A program made the translations under genes and the position numbers. A DNA stretch of 64,000 nt from Argyresthia goedartella (lineage: Eukaryota > Arthropoda > Insecta > Lepidoptera > Argyresthiidae), in contig OX463829.1 of the NCBI GenBank assembly GCA_949825045.1, forward strand, positions 16,958,715 to 17,022,714. The letters run 5' to 3'. Positions within the stretch are counted from its first letter, which is position 1. Every line of letters begins with the position of its first letter. The notes beneath the pieces are model-generated. The model was not told where the DNA came from and made no database searches. It worked only from the letters and a program-made list of their open reading frames with translations. Below, piece by piece: positions 11,456 to 21,995 of the stretch.

Positions 11456-11745
11456 TACTTTCACACTCCATGTACGTAACCAGGTGCATTCATAAGTTTG
11501 TATATGGTATTGAAAGAATTGTTATATGGGAGCCCCCTTAAATAATTATTTTATTCTGTTTTTTAGTATTTCTTGTTGTAGTAGCAACAGAAATAATACA
11601 TCATCTGTGAAATTTTTAACTGTCTTACTATCACGATTCCTTAGATAAAGCCTGGTGACAGACGGACGGACGGACGGACAGCGGAGGCTTAGTAATTTGG
11701 CATCCCATTTGGCACCCTTTGGGTACGTAACCCTAAAAACGGATT
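11455..11745 (+). repeat. GGTTCCGTA-family repeat, plus copy
   Basis: It begins at gctactttcacactccatg and runs through ttctgttttttagtattt to a gacggacggacggacagcgg block and ggtacgtaaccctaaaaa. It is colinear with 45680-45880. This copy shows the unfolded form of the site that is palindromic at 384-443. Confidence 0.65.
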
Positions 11746-11845
11746 TCAATTGAAAAAAGTGGAAGGAGTTTGACGCATAGCTCTGTTAATGTCGCGGGAC
11801 AAAATGTTTTGTCTTTGTCACCCGTGCGCGGGGGCCCTTAATATC

Positions 11846-13139
11846 CCATCGGTCACCGCTTCCAAAAAACTATAACAGATAAAAAACAATTTACAACAGA
11901 CGCAAGGGCTATTACTTAAATACCAGCGAGAGGTGTCAAACAAGGATTAGTATCGCCAACAATGCCATACAATCTTGACATTGTTCAAAACAACAGGGGA
12001 CCCTTTTAGTCCAATAAAACCCCTGCAGAATATCCCACCCTAGGTAAATAATATAGGGTGAAGTTTCGTTTGACAGGAACGGTACTTTATGGCGTTAGGG
12101 AAGTAGAATGTTTTGAGCAACATGGATTAAAGGAATTACACTTATCCCAAGTAGTTGTAGTAAAAAACAGGGTGCAGTAATGGTCGATGCAGGTGCAGGG
12201 CGATGTAAAAAACTGTCTATAACAGGGAATAAGTGATTGTGCATATGAGCATGTTTTAATGGTTTTTGTTTGTTTTTATTTCATGTTTTCTGTTAGGTGT
12301 ACAGAAACTGAAACTGCTTTTAGTAACTGGGCAGGGCTACATACTATGTTTGCAGGCCGATCCAGGTCATTTTGTTTCTTACTATACATACGCAAATACG
12401 TTTCTTCTATATTATTGCTATTATTATATGAGTGACACGCTAGAAATTGAGGGCCAAAATTCTTTTGTTCATGTTTATGTATGCCTTAAGGTAACACTCG
12501 CATATCCATTCGTAGCTTCGCTTTATTTGTGGTGAGAATGTTTTCGTAAGTAACTAAGTAATATTACAGGATTCGAAATTCACACACGTTGGAGTAGACT
12601 GAAAAACACACTGCGTGTAAATCTGTCTTTGTTTCTCATATATAATCGAAAAAACCCTTCTTACCGGCTCGTACTTACCTGCGCACTATCGAAATTGTAA
12701 GCCATAATGTGTAAAAATGTAAAAAATATCACAAAACCTACAGACGTTCACAAAAACACGTAAAAAACTTCGAAACAGACGTCAAACATCTTCAAAAAGG
12801 TTCACGTTTCAGGTTATTGTCACCCGGAAAATAGGTAACAATGGGGATGACTATTGGCTAAACTAGCTGGTTGTTATGGTAACTGGGAAAATTCCCAACG
12901 AACTGGAGGGTTTCGGGATATCGCATGAAAACATTTCCTGTTTCCTGTATCGATTACAGTTGGCAGCACATCATGCTCAATGATTCAATGAGTTAAGCGC
13001 CCTTTCAATAGGATAGTTTCATAGCGCATGCGCATATATTTCATGTAGACAAGTAGGTCCGATTAAATATAACTATGAGCGTTATAGTTATAGTTCGAGT
13101 TTATCGCGGGCCACTTTTCCGCAACTCGACGTCTTAAAC
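11846..13139. other. Intergenic DNA, no gene recognised
   Basis: An 89-codon hydrophobic frame at 12266-12535 has no recognisable family and no splice or promoter support. The rest is AT-rich. Confidence 0.4.
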
Positions 13140-13860
13140 TTTGCTCCTATTTTGCGTGACGTGGTTTGGGGGCACTACTCCTGCAAACCCAGCTCTTTTA
13201 GAAAGCCTAGCAGTTCCTTGATGTTGCCGACGACTTTCTGGAGCGACCTCGGCCTCCCAAGGTGTTTCGCCCGGTAGATGGCCATGCCGGAACATTCCAA
13301 CAGGACGTGGGTGGCTGCAATGTCTCCGCGACCTCAATATAGGCTCTGCACAGGGGGCTGTCCGTGACACCTAGAGTGTGTAAGTATTTGTTTAGCAAAG
13401 CGTGTCCAGTTATCGCTCCGGTTACCAAGCGAAGCTGTGGCCGCGCTTCAGAAGCTACGCGATAATGCGGGCCTGATATCGGGAGGGCCTGTCTGGCTTG
13501 CTTGCAGGTATACAAGGTTGACCAATAACGTTGGTGAGCTACCTTTGTGTGTTGTCGTAGGTTTTTTTATCAACCAGCTGAATGGCAATAGTATTATGGG
13601 TTCTGGTACCTCCACCGTCTGTTCCGAACCCAACCTTGCCAGTGCGTCGGCTTCGTCGTTGCCGAGCCACTGTGTCCCTTTATCCATTTCAGGGTAACAA
13701 TACTGTGGTCACATACCTCTGTCAGGGCTTCGTGACACTCCTCAACTGATGGTGTTGCTTTGTAGAGCTTGCAGAACTGCTTTGCTGTCGGATAGTATGC
13801 GGATAGGGAAATACTTTACCTCTTTTTCTGCGATAGCATGCACTCTATGCAACTATGAGC
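13140..13860 (-). pseudogene. LINE RNase H and C-terminal fragment
   Basis: Minus-strand reading gives RILSDSKAVLQAL near 13800, an RNase H strand with its catalytic Asp. Then comes WLGNDEADALAR near 13660, the RNase H helix with a conserved Asp. After that is RLVTGAITGHALLNKYLHTLG followed by SPLCRA, the usual zinc-finger-like C-terminus of I/R1-group LINEs. The pieces lie in several frames with stops, so the copy is dead. No reverse transcriptase part remains. Confidence 0.75.
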
Positions 13861-14381
13861 GTTACGTTTACATCGTTCCATCGTGCTTACTAGCCGCCGA
13901 TTCTCGGAGTCGCTCCATAAGTCGCTACATCTAAAAGAAACTTCGATAGCTTTGGAAAGCAAAAGATGAGGGAAAATGTAAGCAAAACCAAACAGACCTC
14001 TTCAAAGTAAGAAAATATATTGATAAGTGATGTAAAACAAAAAAGGTTGCAACCGCAACAGCATCATTTCCCCTAGAGTTTTCTCTGTCTTATGACATCA
14101 TCAACTTGATAATCATCAATAATCATTAGCCTGCCAGGGAACCCAATATTGAGTGTAGGTCTCCTCAGGCAACCCATTCAGCACGGTCCCGTCCGTTGAT
14201 TTTACATCAATGCGCATCCTGCAGATATATTTTTTTGGTTCGGCCTCTGTCCTAGCGCATCTCTTATATATGGTGAGATATTCGAGACCTTTGATTAGAC
14301 CATAGAAATCGCATTTTCCTTACCACATATCAGTTCAATCAGGTCAGTTCAATTCACACTTATCTTGAATGTAGTCGTTTT
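13861..14381. other. Intergenic DNA, no gene recognised
   Basis: No conserved frame or RNA feature is seen before the start of the GC-motif array. Confidence 0.4.
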
Positions 14382-15299
14382 TTGTTGCATATATATAGCT
14401 CTTGCCTGAGTCCTCGTTTTCGCATGGTGCTTAACTCGTCTCTTGGTGACTTCCTATATATTTTTTTTAACATGTGGCTCGGCCGACGGTCTCATTGGCA
14501 ACTCTACGTGGTATATTCTCGTTTAGATTGGCACGGCCTTCGGCCTCGCACAATTCTTTCTATTTGTGCTGCTCTATTAAATAGCACAGATGGCTGGCTT
14601 AACATTTGCACTGATCTGTTATATGGTAGGTTTTTACGTGCATGTTTTGTGTTGTTTTCAGCACATGGCTCAGCCGGCATTTTCGTGCATCACTAGTGTG
14701 GTATATAATCATTTTGTTTGGCTTGGACTTCGGCAGTCGCATTTTTCTCGCCTTTTATAGTGTTTTATCACAATTTTTTGTAAAGAATGGCTTGGCGTTT
14801 GGCCTCGCATTTCTTTTACAAACGGTGGGGTTTTTGTGACACTTGACGCTTTTTGCCATCGTACTTTTATTAGATGCAGCATAGTCATTCCTCGGTCCCG
14901 CACATTCTCACATTTGGTGCTGCTTTATTAACACACATGGCTCGGCTTTCGGCTTCGCACTGTTCGCCAACCCACTATGTAATAGAGGGTTATTATTATG
15001 CACGATGTGCGTTCTATTCTTAGATGTAGTATATTTTTAGTAAACGGCGCGGCCTGCGCCCTATTTGATGTGGTATGTTTTCGTTTTGCCTCGGCCTTTG
15101 GTCTCACATTTCTCTAATAAATGATGGGGTGTTTGTGACACTTGACGTCGGTTATCTCATGGAGCAGGATACTCCCAGCTGCGGATGCATCGTCTCAAGA
15201 TATCGACTCGAATACTATTTTAATAAACTAGGGTTCTATTAGAATTCCTCCATCCTAGCGTACACGATTCACACGCAATTCACACAAATTCATTGAGTA

Positions 15300-15562
15300 T
15301 TTTTTTCGTGTTAAAATTGACGGAAATCTTCTTCAAATTTTTATTATCACAACACAAGTACGAAACATCATATCTGCACAGAGGCCATTCAGCACAGCAC
15401 TGCCTTTTAAGGCAGGCTGGCCTAGCTAGGTCGCCATGTAAAGATGGGAATATAGGTGGTAAATGAGACGGGTCATTTCAATAGACAGGCGTTTATTGAT
15501 TATAGAATGGCACATACAGACCGATTATACAAGGATAGGGCCAAGATATGTCCACACACTAA
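15300..15562 (-). mobile_element. Diverged LTR and leader of the 36.9 kb element family
   Basis: On the minus strand, 15562 to 15437 matches the LTR at 36908-37037 with scattered changes (aaacgcctgtctattga and ccacctata are kept). It is followed at 15436 by a primer-binding-site-like tggcgacctagctagg and the same leader, cagcctgcc then aaaaggcagtgctg. It is an older relative or fragment; its internal region and second LTR were not found. Confidence 0.75.
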
Positions 15563-15849
15563 AATCTCTTGGCGTTGTTCTATTCATAGATGCAGCATGA
15601 TTTTTAGCTCATGACTTGGCTCACTCATCTGCTTCTAGATGCTGCTTTATCAAGCATGCAATAGATTCCCGAGTATTATATGGTAGGTTTTTGTAATATT
15701 CGCAATCTCTGGAAAATGATAGGGTACCTACTCGCCTTTTGATTTAGTACTGATCTAAGATACGACTTTGGGCCTCTGCTATTTATGATATCTTTTCGTT
15801 GTGCTTGATTCGGCCTCAGACCTCTCGCATTTCTTGCCTATAGGTACAA

Positions 15850-16062
15850 GATGTAGTGAATAATCCTTTCCTTTCGTATTTTCTCGGAAATGTTCGTTTT
15901 TGTCTTACTACTCACTTCACTTTGTCTCACTTCATAAAGTATGCGATTTATTTGATATCTACACGTAATTTAATAATACAGTAATTCATAGACACATCGG
16001 CACCATTCGGGTGTTATCGTTGTTCCGAGTTTTGCCGATAGGAAAGGATTATTCACTACATC
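15850..16062. repeat. Inverted repeat, 23 bp arms, about 170 bp apart
   Basis: agatgtagtgaataatcctt at about 15850-15872 is the reverse complement of about 16040-16062. It lies inside the GC-motif array. Confidence 0.8.
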
Positions 16063-16175
16063 TGTAGTACTGTTTTATGACACATGGCTCGGTCTTCGGT
16101 TTCGCACTGTTCCGTGATATGGCAGCTTTTTGAAATGCATATCATGGTCTTCGGCATCGCATTTCTCTACTCATC

Positions 16176-17085
16176 AACATCTTTACTTTACTTACTCAAA
16201 CTGGGTGAATTGATAGGACTGAAACTGATCGTTATCTTTACTTGAAGAAATGTACAGTTGATGATGAAATCCACATTAAACCCGACAAATGGCTTCCATT
16301 TATCTTGGCTGGTCCGAATTTGTAACTAAAGACACGCAAAGACATTATGATGTCACAATAACCGAGAATTAGCGTTCCCTTTGACCTTGAGTTATACCGA
16401 AACGCAATACTACAGTTCTCTACGGATTTAATATTGAATTTCAAGTAATGCTAACATTAGTGGATGTCACAAGCTGGTACTCCTTTGGTTTTGCATAAAT
16501 TATGCTTGTACACTGCACAGTTGCTATATGGTTTAGAGTTATTTCTTCAAAGCCCTCTGAAATTAATTATGGATAATTGTGGAAATTTAAAGAAATAAGA
16601 AACTTTCTTTGGTTATGGTTTACGTTTGATCTTCAATGTGAATTTCAGTGTCAATTGATATAACCCTAAAACCCTGGTTTAGTTACATTACAATCAGTAC
16701 ATTTCATAGTAGTTGTTATCGTTTTTAATTAGAGATTCTGGGTACATCATGAAAGTAAGTACTTGCGTTGGGTTTATGAAATCAAACTAAAGGCCTTTTG
16801 AGTGAAAATGTGCACACATGCATGCATATATGAGATTACGAGTAGAACTAAACAGCTAAACTAAACTACGCCGTATCTGGCTCGTAGCGGTGCGCTACGC
16901 TGCTACGGCGTAGACAGTTCGGGTTTTTTTATAATTTTGCTTGCTCCACGGTTTTTTTCTTTTTATTTAGGTACAGTAATAAGCGAAATTAGATGAGCCA
17001 GGCTGCATATACACTTATGAAAGACGAAAGAAACCACCCATTTTTCGGATTACAGCCTGACTAGACTGCTTGTACCCAGGCTCCC
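16176..17085. other. AT-rich DNA, no gene recognised
   Basis: A 68-codon minus-strand frame at 16238-16444 is not recognised. A small inverted CGTAGC-rich motif lies near 16868-16915 (ctcgtagcggtgcgctacgc). Confidence 0.4.
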
Positions 17086-17252
17086 ATGTTCCCGGTTCAA
17101 TTACCGCGGCACACCTGGGCCCTGGCCCGGAGATCAGAATGGGCGGGGCGAGCTCTGATTGGCGGGAAGAGGGGAGGGCGGGCACGGAGGAGCAGATGCG
17201 TCCGAGATGACTGTGGAGGCTTACATTGGGAGGATTATTTTCAACGTCCAGG
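17086..17252 (+). other. GC-rich island, possible 5' exon/promoter
   Basis: About 170 bases are strongly GC-rich in AT-rich DNA. They hold a GC box (gggcggggc, about 17140), an inverted CCAAT box (attgg, about 17157) and purine-rich gggaagaggggagggcggg. The island ends in a possible splice donor, gtccag/gtataa, at about 17252. It could be a 5' untranslated exon of a plus-strand gene such as the bHLH gene 4.6 kb downstream, or just a GC-rich repeat. This is inference only. Confidence 0.25.
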
Positions 17253-17439
17253 TATAATTTTAAGGATAAAGAATTAAAACTATACATTACCTCTATATCG
17301 TGAGAACTTAGTTGGAATAAGGATAATTTACATAAAAGTCTTCTCGAGCGAAATACTTTTCTAAGAACGTGCGAAACAAAATAATAATGAATGGGGACCA
17401 CAAAATGTGCGATAATAATAATACCTTCAACACGTATTA

Positions 17440-17662
17440 CACACATTGATCTAGCCCCAAACTAGGATTCCCTGTATCTTGGGTACTAGACAACAATACA
17501 CATACTTATATAGATAAATATTATACTTAGATAGATAAACAACATGACTAGGGCACAAACATCCGTTCTCATCAAACAAATATTCGCCCCCACCGGGGCT
17601 CGAACCCGGGACCCTTAGCTTCGTAGGCAGGGTCACTGACGACTCGGCCATTCGGGTCGGTT
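17440..17662 (-). mobile_element. SINE-B, minus copy
   Basis: B-box ggggctcgaacccgggac and head gccattcgggtcgg in reverse. The body ends left at ttgatctagccccaaactag. Confidence 0.85.
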
Positions 17663-18384
17663 CATAGATCCTCAAATATTTCTCCTCGGTATGTTATATT
17701 TCTCTTACCTTACCAGCAAACAATGTTGACCACCCCAAGTGACTTAAAAATCGCATTTAGAGTCTCCAATATTTGGCCCAGTATGAACAGAACAGTGTTG
17801 GCAGATCACGCCCACCAGTCCGAAAAAGGGTGTGAGACCCGGCCCATCAGATGAGGCTCATAATACAGAGGGATGCTGCCTCCCACATTAGTCTGTATCT
17901 TCTCTCAGAACTGTGATGTTACTACATGATAGCAATTATTTGAAAAATAATAAGCATTGAAAAATAGCCAAAATAAAGATTTGATACGGCGAGCTTTTGC
18001 TTAAAAGTCCAAGCGCAGACACAGCGAATTAAGTGAACATTAGATTTAATAAGCGTAATAAAATAATTACTGCAGGTAATTATGTAAACGTTATGGTCTT
18101 GTTGTGATTGTGTTCTGTGGATTACCTATGGATTGAAGTCGTAAATATTTCGGAACAAAATCGGGAAACGTAAGTATTTCAATGTTATTAATTATATGGA
18201 TGTGTGGATAGGAAATATATGTGCTATATCATCGCAAATAAACGATTTCTATAAGCTTCTGATATTTTAATTATATTTTATGAGTAGTGGGTAAAACTCG
18301 TGTTTGTATGTATTTGCCAAATATTAATTACTGGAAATGATAGGATTCAAAGCTGGTTATTCTCTTGGATTTATCTCAACTCCA
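17663..18384. other. Intergenic DNA, no gene recognised
   Basis: No gene or repeat could be named apart from AT-rich text. Confidence 0.4.
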
Positions 18385-18565
18385 GGCGCCCAATTCTGTA
18401 TTGGGGATTGCATCGCGACGGCTCTAAGGGGCGCGGAATGCCGTGTTCGGCTTGTCGGCAGCACCTATTTTGTTTGGAGACTGACTGACAAATGCGGCGT
18501 TTTGCGCCCTTCGGAGCGGTCGCTGTGCGATCACGATGCAATCTCCAGTACAGAAATGGGCCCCA
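18385..18565. mobile_element. Imperfect fold-back element, about 180 bp
   Basis: The left arm (ttctgtattggggattgcat) and right arm (atgcaatctccagtacagaa) are imperfect reverse complements that flank a GC-richer middle. Overlapping frames of 60-93 codons on both strands are by-products. A MITE is the likely class. Confidence 0.6.
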
Positions 18566-18893
18566 GTTTTGACTAGTTGCCATAAATGGCTTTATTCTTT
18601 CAAACTTGCATCTATATGAATCAACCAATAATAAATATAATGATATACGCATATAAAGCCCGTGTCCGACAGCTTCTCAGTCCTCAATCAATCAGAAGTT
18701 CGTATCCAATTACACTCTCATTTCATGCGGACCCCTTTTTTAGAAGCATGTTATAAACGTTATTAAACACAATCAATTCAAGGGTGTTTGGGTGTGAAAT
18801 TCCATTGAGTATTTTTTTTAAGTGGAACAAGTGTCACGACTCTTCAATCTTTCTGCAACATGTTGCTTGGTACGGTAACTATCAGATTGGGTT

Positions 18894-18988
18894 ACCCAAT
18901 TCAGCATGATAGTAATAGGGATTACTATCATGCTGAATTGGGTGAAACATTTGACATTGTTGACCGAGGTCAACAATGTCAAATGTTT
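18894..18988. repeat. Two perfect palindromes back to back
   Basis: Palindrome 1 has arms 18894-18916 and 18921-18943 (23/23 pairs, 4 nt loop). Palindrome 2 has arms 18945-18965 and 18968-18988 (21/21 pairs, 2 nt loop). A single base separates them. Confidence 0.95.
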
Positions 18989-19051
18989 ATTGTTACTAAG
19001 TAAGATGTTAACATGTTTTTTACGAAACCCTACCTTTTTTAGTACAATATA

Positions 19052-19315
19052 TAATAATACCTTGGACACTATTTACACAGATTGATCTAGCCCCAAACTA
19101 GGATTGCCTGTCTTGGGAACTAGACAACGATACACATACTTATATAGATAAATATTATACTTATATAGATAAATATTATACTTATATAGATAAACAACCA
19201 TGACTAGGGTACAAACATCCGTTCTCATCAAACAAATATTTGCCCCCACCGGGACTCGAACCCGGGACCCTTGGCTTCGTAGGCAGGGACACTGCCGACT
19301 CGGACATTCGGGACG
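19052..19315 (-). mobile_element. SINE-B, minus copy
   Basis: B-box gggactcgaacccgggac and head in reverse. The body contains extra tandem copies of a tatatagataaatattatac unit at about 19141-19190. It forms an inverted pair with the copy at 19684-19930. Confidence 0.85.
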
Positions 19316-19325
19316 TCAAAGTATA

Positions 19326-19382
19326 GCACTTATAAATAATCTCGTAATATATCCTATATATTACGAGATTATTTATAAGTGC
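19326..19382. repeat. Perfect palindrome, 27 bp arms, 3 nt loop
   Basis: Arms 19326-19352 and 19356-19382 pair fully around cct, with a further outer extension broken by a mismatch. Confidence 0.95.
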
Positions 19383-19683
19383 GATACTCCTTAGGCTCCT
19401 GCCTATCTAACAGCCATCTATTATCTATTAAATATTAGATAACAAGTAGACTATAGAATTAAGTATAGTAGCATCTGATCAAGGCACATAATAGTGTTCG
19501 TTCAGAACCTGTAGCAACATGGGCATGAGGGGATATTTGGATGTCATCGTGACTTTTCTGGGTATTAATTACATTGTCTGACATTCTTTATTGACAACTG
19601 TCAGCATAAATGTCAACGTCTGCCAGTACAAGCACATAAACACTAAAGCAATTTACAAGTACTCCCATTATACATAGATTCAC

Positions 19684-19930
19684 CTGAATGGCCGAGTCGG
19701 CAGTGACCCTGCCTACGAAGCCAGGGGTCCCGGGTTCGAGTCCCGGTGGGGGCAAATATTTGTTTGATGAGAACGGATGTTTGTACCCTAGTCATGGTTG
19801 TTTATCTATATAAGTATAATATTTATCTATATAAGTATGTGTATCGTTGTCTAGTACCCAAGATACAGGGAATCCTAGTTTGGGGCTAGACCAATGTGTG
19901 TAAATAGTGTCCAATGTATTATTATTATTC
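19684..19930 (+). mobile_element. SINE-B, plus copy
   Basis: A full tRNA-like head from gaatggccgagtcggcag, B-box gggttcgagtcccggtgg, then the body with the shared motif gggaatcctagtttggggc at 19868, ending in a short ATT repeat. It is the best-preserved copy for a sense-strand reading. Confidence 0.88.
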
Positions 19931-20083
19931 ACGACTTTTACATGTGCGGTGGCATTACCACGTAAAACTGGCTAACTCATTTGTCCAGTTTTAGTTGTCC
20001 TTGGATATTGGACTCGGTAGACAAATATCAAATACATGTCAGACTTTGAAGCTTTGTATTGAAGGCTCGTCGAAATCAGAATT

Positions 20084-20187
20084 GCATATTTCTAGCAGTT
20101 AGGCATATTTCTAGCAGTTAGGCATATTTCTAGCAGTTAGGCATATTTCTAGCAGTTAGGCATATTTCTAGCAGTTAGGCATATTTC
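20084..20187 (+). repeat. Tandem 19 bp repeat, five copies
   Basis: Five exact copies of gcatatttctagcagttag run from 20084 to 20178, followed by a partial copy. The absence of changes points to recent expansion. Confidence 0.95.
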
Positions 20188-21421
20188 ATAAACGTAATTT
20201 GGTGTATAAAATAAATTTGGTGTTTTATGACATCGCATCACAATACTTACATACAACACAACTGACGAACCAACTGAAGATTTTTGACCACTCATAAAAA
20301 GTATCTATTTTGACTCAATCGTTTCATAGCCAATTTCCTAATGGTGTTGTGAATAAGTTTCTAAGTAAAACTAATTCTTGCTTGAAGCTAATTTTGTCAT
20401 TTCATTCGGGCTCCTTCTGCTAATATCTTAACATCTGTAAATCCATGCCAAAAGACCTAACCGAAACTATTTAACCCGTAACGACCGTCGCAAATACGAT
20501 ACGCCGAGCAAGATTTATTGGATTGTCGAAGGGTTGTATTGAGGGGATGTCGAATGCCGATATAAAGAGAATAAATACGAATTTATTATCCCTAAGAGAG
20601 CCCTCTTAAGGCCGAGGTGTGAACTAGCAATGTATTATTTATTTTTCCTTTTACTCGTGCGGGCAGTAAATTAGATTGGATCGGGAATCAAAACACCACG
20701 TATTGTAGGGTTACGTGCTTTGGGAGTTAAAGGGTTGAGTTGGCAAGGAATTATGGATTAGGTCCTTATAATAGAAATATTGTCGTCTGATTGCTCATAC
20801 ATGTTTTAAAAACCAAATACTTTAAAATACGAAAATAAAAAATATATGGGAATATTTTTACAGTCTCTGCCCTTCTTATACCACAACATGTAAAAAAACG
20901 TACTTATTTGAAAATATCTACAGTAAAAAAGACATTTTGACTTTGAATGAGACTTTAAAACCATGCGATTTGAAAAAATAGTAATTGCTTCATTCTGATA
21001 AAAAAATGGCCTGATCAATGAATAACTCCGACTATCTATGATCTGCCATGGTATTGATAGGTGTATAAAGTGATTGATCGGTGAATAAAATCATATGCAT
21101 CATCAGTACGTTATCAGTAGATTTGATCCATCACAAATAATCTATATTAATTACAAATCGATTAATTGTCTTTACGTGTAGTGTCTGTTTATTAAAATTA
21201 TTGAATAATTTTCTTACAATGTTGAATCTGGCTCTTCGAGCTATGGAAACCTTTAAGAACCTTTTAGGAGAAAACCTCACTTTCTCGTAGGGTGAGAGAG
21301 AGTGATCTCAGAGCTAAAGAAACTAGACGCAGACTGTAACTTACTGTGCTCAAAATATATTTAGTGACTGTTACTGAAACGCTCTGTTTATTAACATTTG
21401 ATTGGTTAGGATAGGAAAGTA
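20188..21421. other. AT-rich DNA upstream of the bHLH gene
   Basis: No coding feature is recognised. Upstream promoter elements or untranslated exons of the bHLH gene could lie here. Confidence 0.4.
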
Positions 21422-21700
21422 CGACCTTTCCCACACGGGGTGGCAGAGGCACAGTTTGTCCCCGTTAAGCCAGTTATTCAACAGTGCATTTTGCGTGACA
21501 GGGTTCTAGCCCATCGCGGCAACTAAGGAGAATTAAGGTTTTCTCACGATGTTGTGTCATCACCGTCAGAATTTATTATTAGTGTATTCACATATAATAA
21601 ATTACCTTTCTTATCAATACATGGGCAATACCAGATTCTAAACGGCATCTTATACCTTGAGAAGCGAACGTGAAACCTCTTGTATAGACCACGGTCGCTC
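21422..21700 (-). mobile_element. SINE-C, minus copy, degraded head
   Basis: Body text ggggtggcagaggcaca, agccagttattcaa, gcgtgacaggg and ctagcccatcgcggc matches 50935-51080. The tRNA-like head near 21640-21700 is badly worn. It lies about 120 bp before the bHLH start codon. Confidence 0.7.
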
Positions 21701-21822
21701 ACATTCCTTATAAAATATCAGTTGCATAAGGTGCATTTATTCACGTTTAAAAATAAACACAAATCCAGTTATAGTTTAGTTTATTTTACTATCGAGTTAT
21801 CTAATTACCTCCTTGTTAACGG

Positions 21823-21995
21823 ATGACGCAAATAGACCTAACCGTGCCCTATTGTACCAGGTTCGCAGCGGACATGAAGAGCTGGCTCGAAGCGACGAGC
21901 GGGATGGACGAGGCGACTCTATCCTGCATGCTGGCCGAGCCGAGAGAGGCCCTGCTGCCTATCAGGGGACGGGAGAACCAGGCGCCCAAGAAAAG
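21823..21995 (+). CDS. HLH4C: bHLH gene, coding exon 1
   Basis: The ATG at 21823 follows an in-frame TAA six bases upstream, so it is the first possible start in this exon. A second in-frame ATG at 21874 begins MKSWLEATSGMDEATLSCML, an acidic, poorly conserved N-terminus. The exon ends ccaagaaaag/gtaact in phase 2, splitting an Arg codon. The start is less sure than the splice site, because an upstream exon could replace it. Confidence 0.8.

Larger units (their letters stand above)
10579..11840. mobile_element. TIR element, GC-rich ends, with nested insertions
   Basis: The left end (10580-10614) holds aagggcgggcgcgcacgggc then aacaaagacaaaa. The right end (11807-11840) is its near reverse complement, with cccgtgcgcgggggccctta. 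About 1.26 kb lies between. The interior includes a SINE-B copy and a GGTTCCGTA-family fragment inserted after it. No transposase frame is present, so it is non-autonomous. A target-site duplication was not clear. Confidence 0.6.
14382..16175. repeat. Degenerate array with GGCTCGGCCTTCGGCCTCGC motif
   Basis: A GC-rich motif of the form tggctcggccttcggcctcgca recurs in diverged form near 14468, 14535, 14588, 14663, 14720, 14787, 14936, 15047, 15100, 15637, 15810, 16083 and 16145, set in T-rich DNA. The core ggccttcggcc is a small palindrome. Longer units also recur, such as ggtttttgtgacacttgacg (14830) and ggtgtttgtgacacttgacg (15127). The array is interrupted by an LTR fragment at 15300-15562. 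Frames of 60-104 codons across it are not credible genes. Confidence 0.65.

Noticed and set aside
11338..11541. Recurrent frame starting MTRVQTSVLIKQ, also at 19200 and 44395
   Set aside because: It is the translation of the SINE-B body and occurs wherever that SINE does.
12266..12535. 89-codon hydrophobic frame
   Set aside because: Hydrophobic because of T-rich DNA; no family, no exon signals.
13437..13697. Plus-strand frame over the RNase H fragment
   Set aside because: Antisense shadow of a recognisable minus-strand LINE coding region.
14382..14696. 104-codon frame in the GC-motif array
   Set aside because: Lies across degenerate repeats and has no recognisable protein features.
17015..17446. 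143-codon minus-strand frame
   Set aside because: No recognised domain; part lies over the GC-rich island and the rest is AT-rich noise.
18300..18652. Overlapping 62-93 codon frames
   Set aside because: They fall on a fold-back element and read on both strands, as expected of inverted repeats.
20084..20187. CRISPR-like array
   Set aside because: The 19 bp units abut with no spacers and the DNA is eukaryotic; it is a plain tandem repeat.
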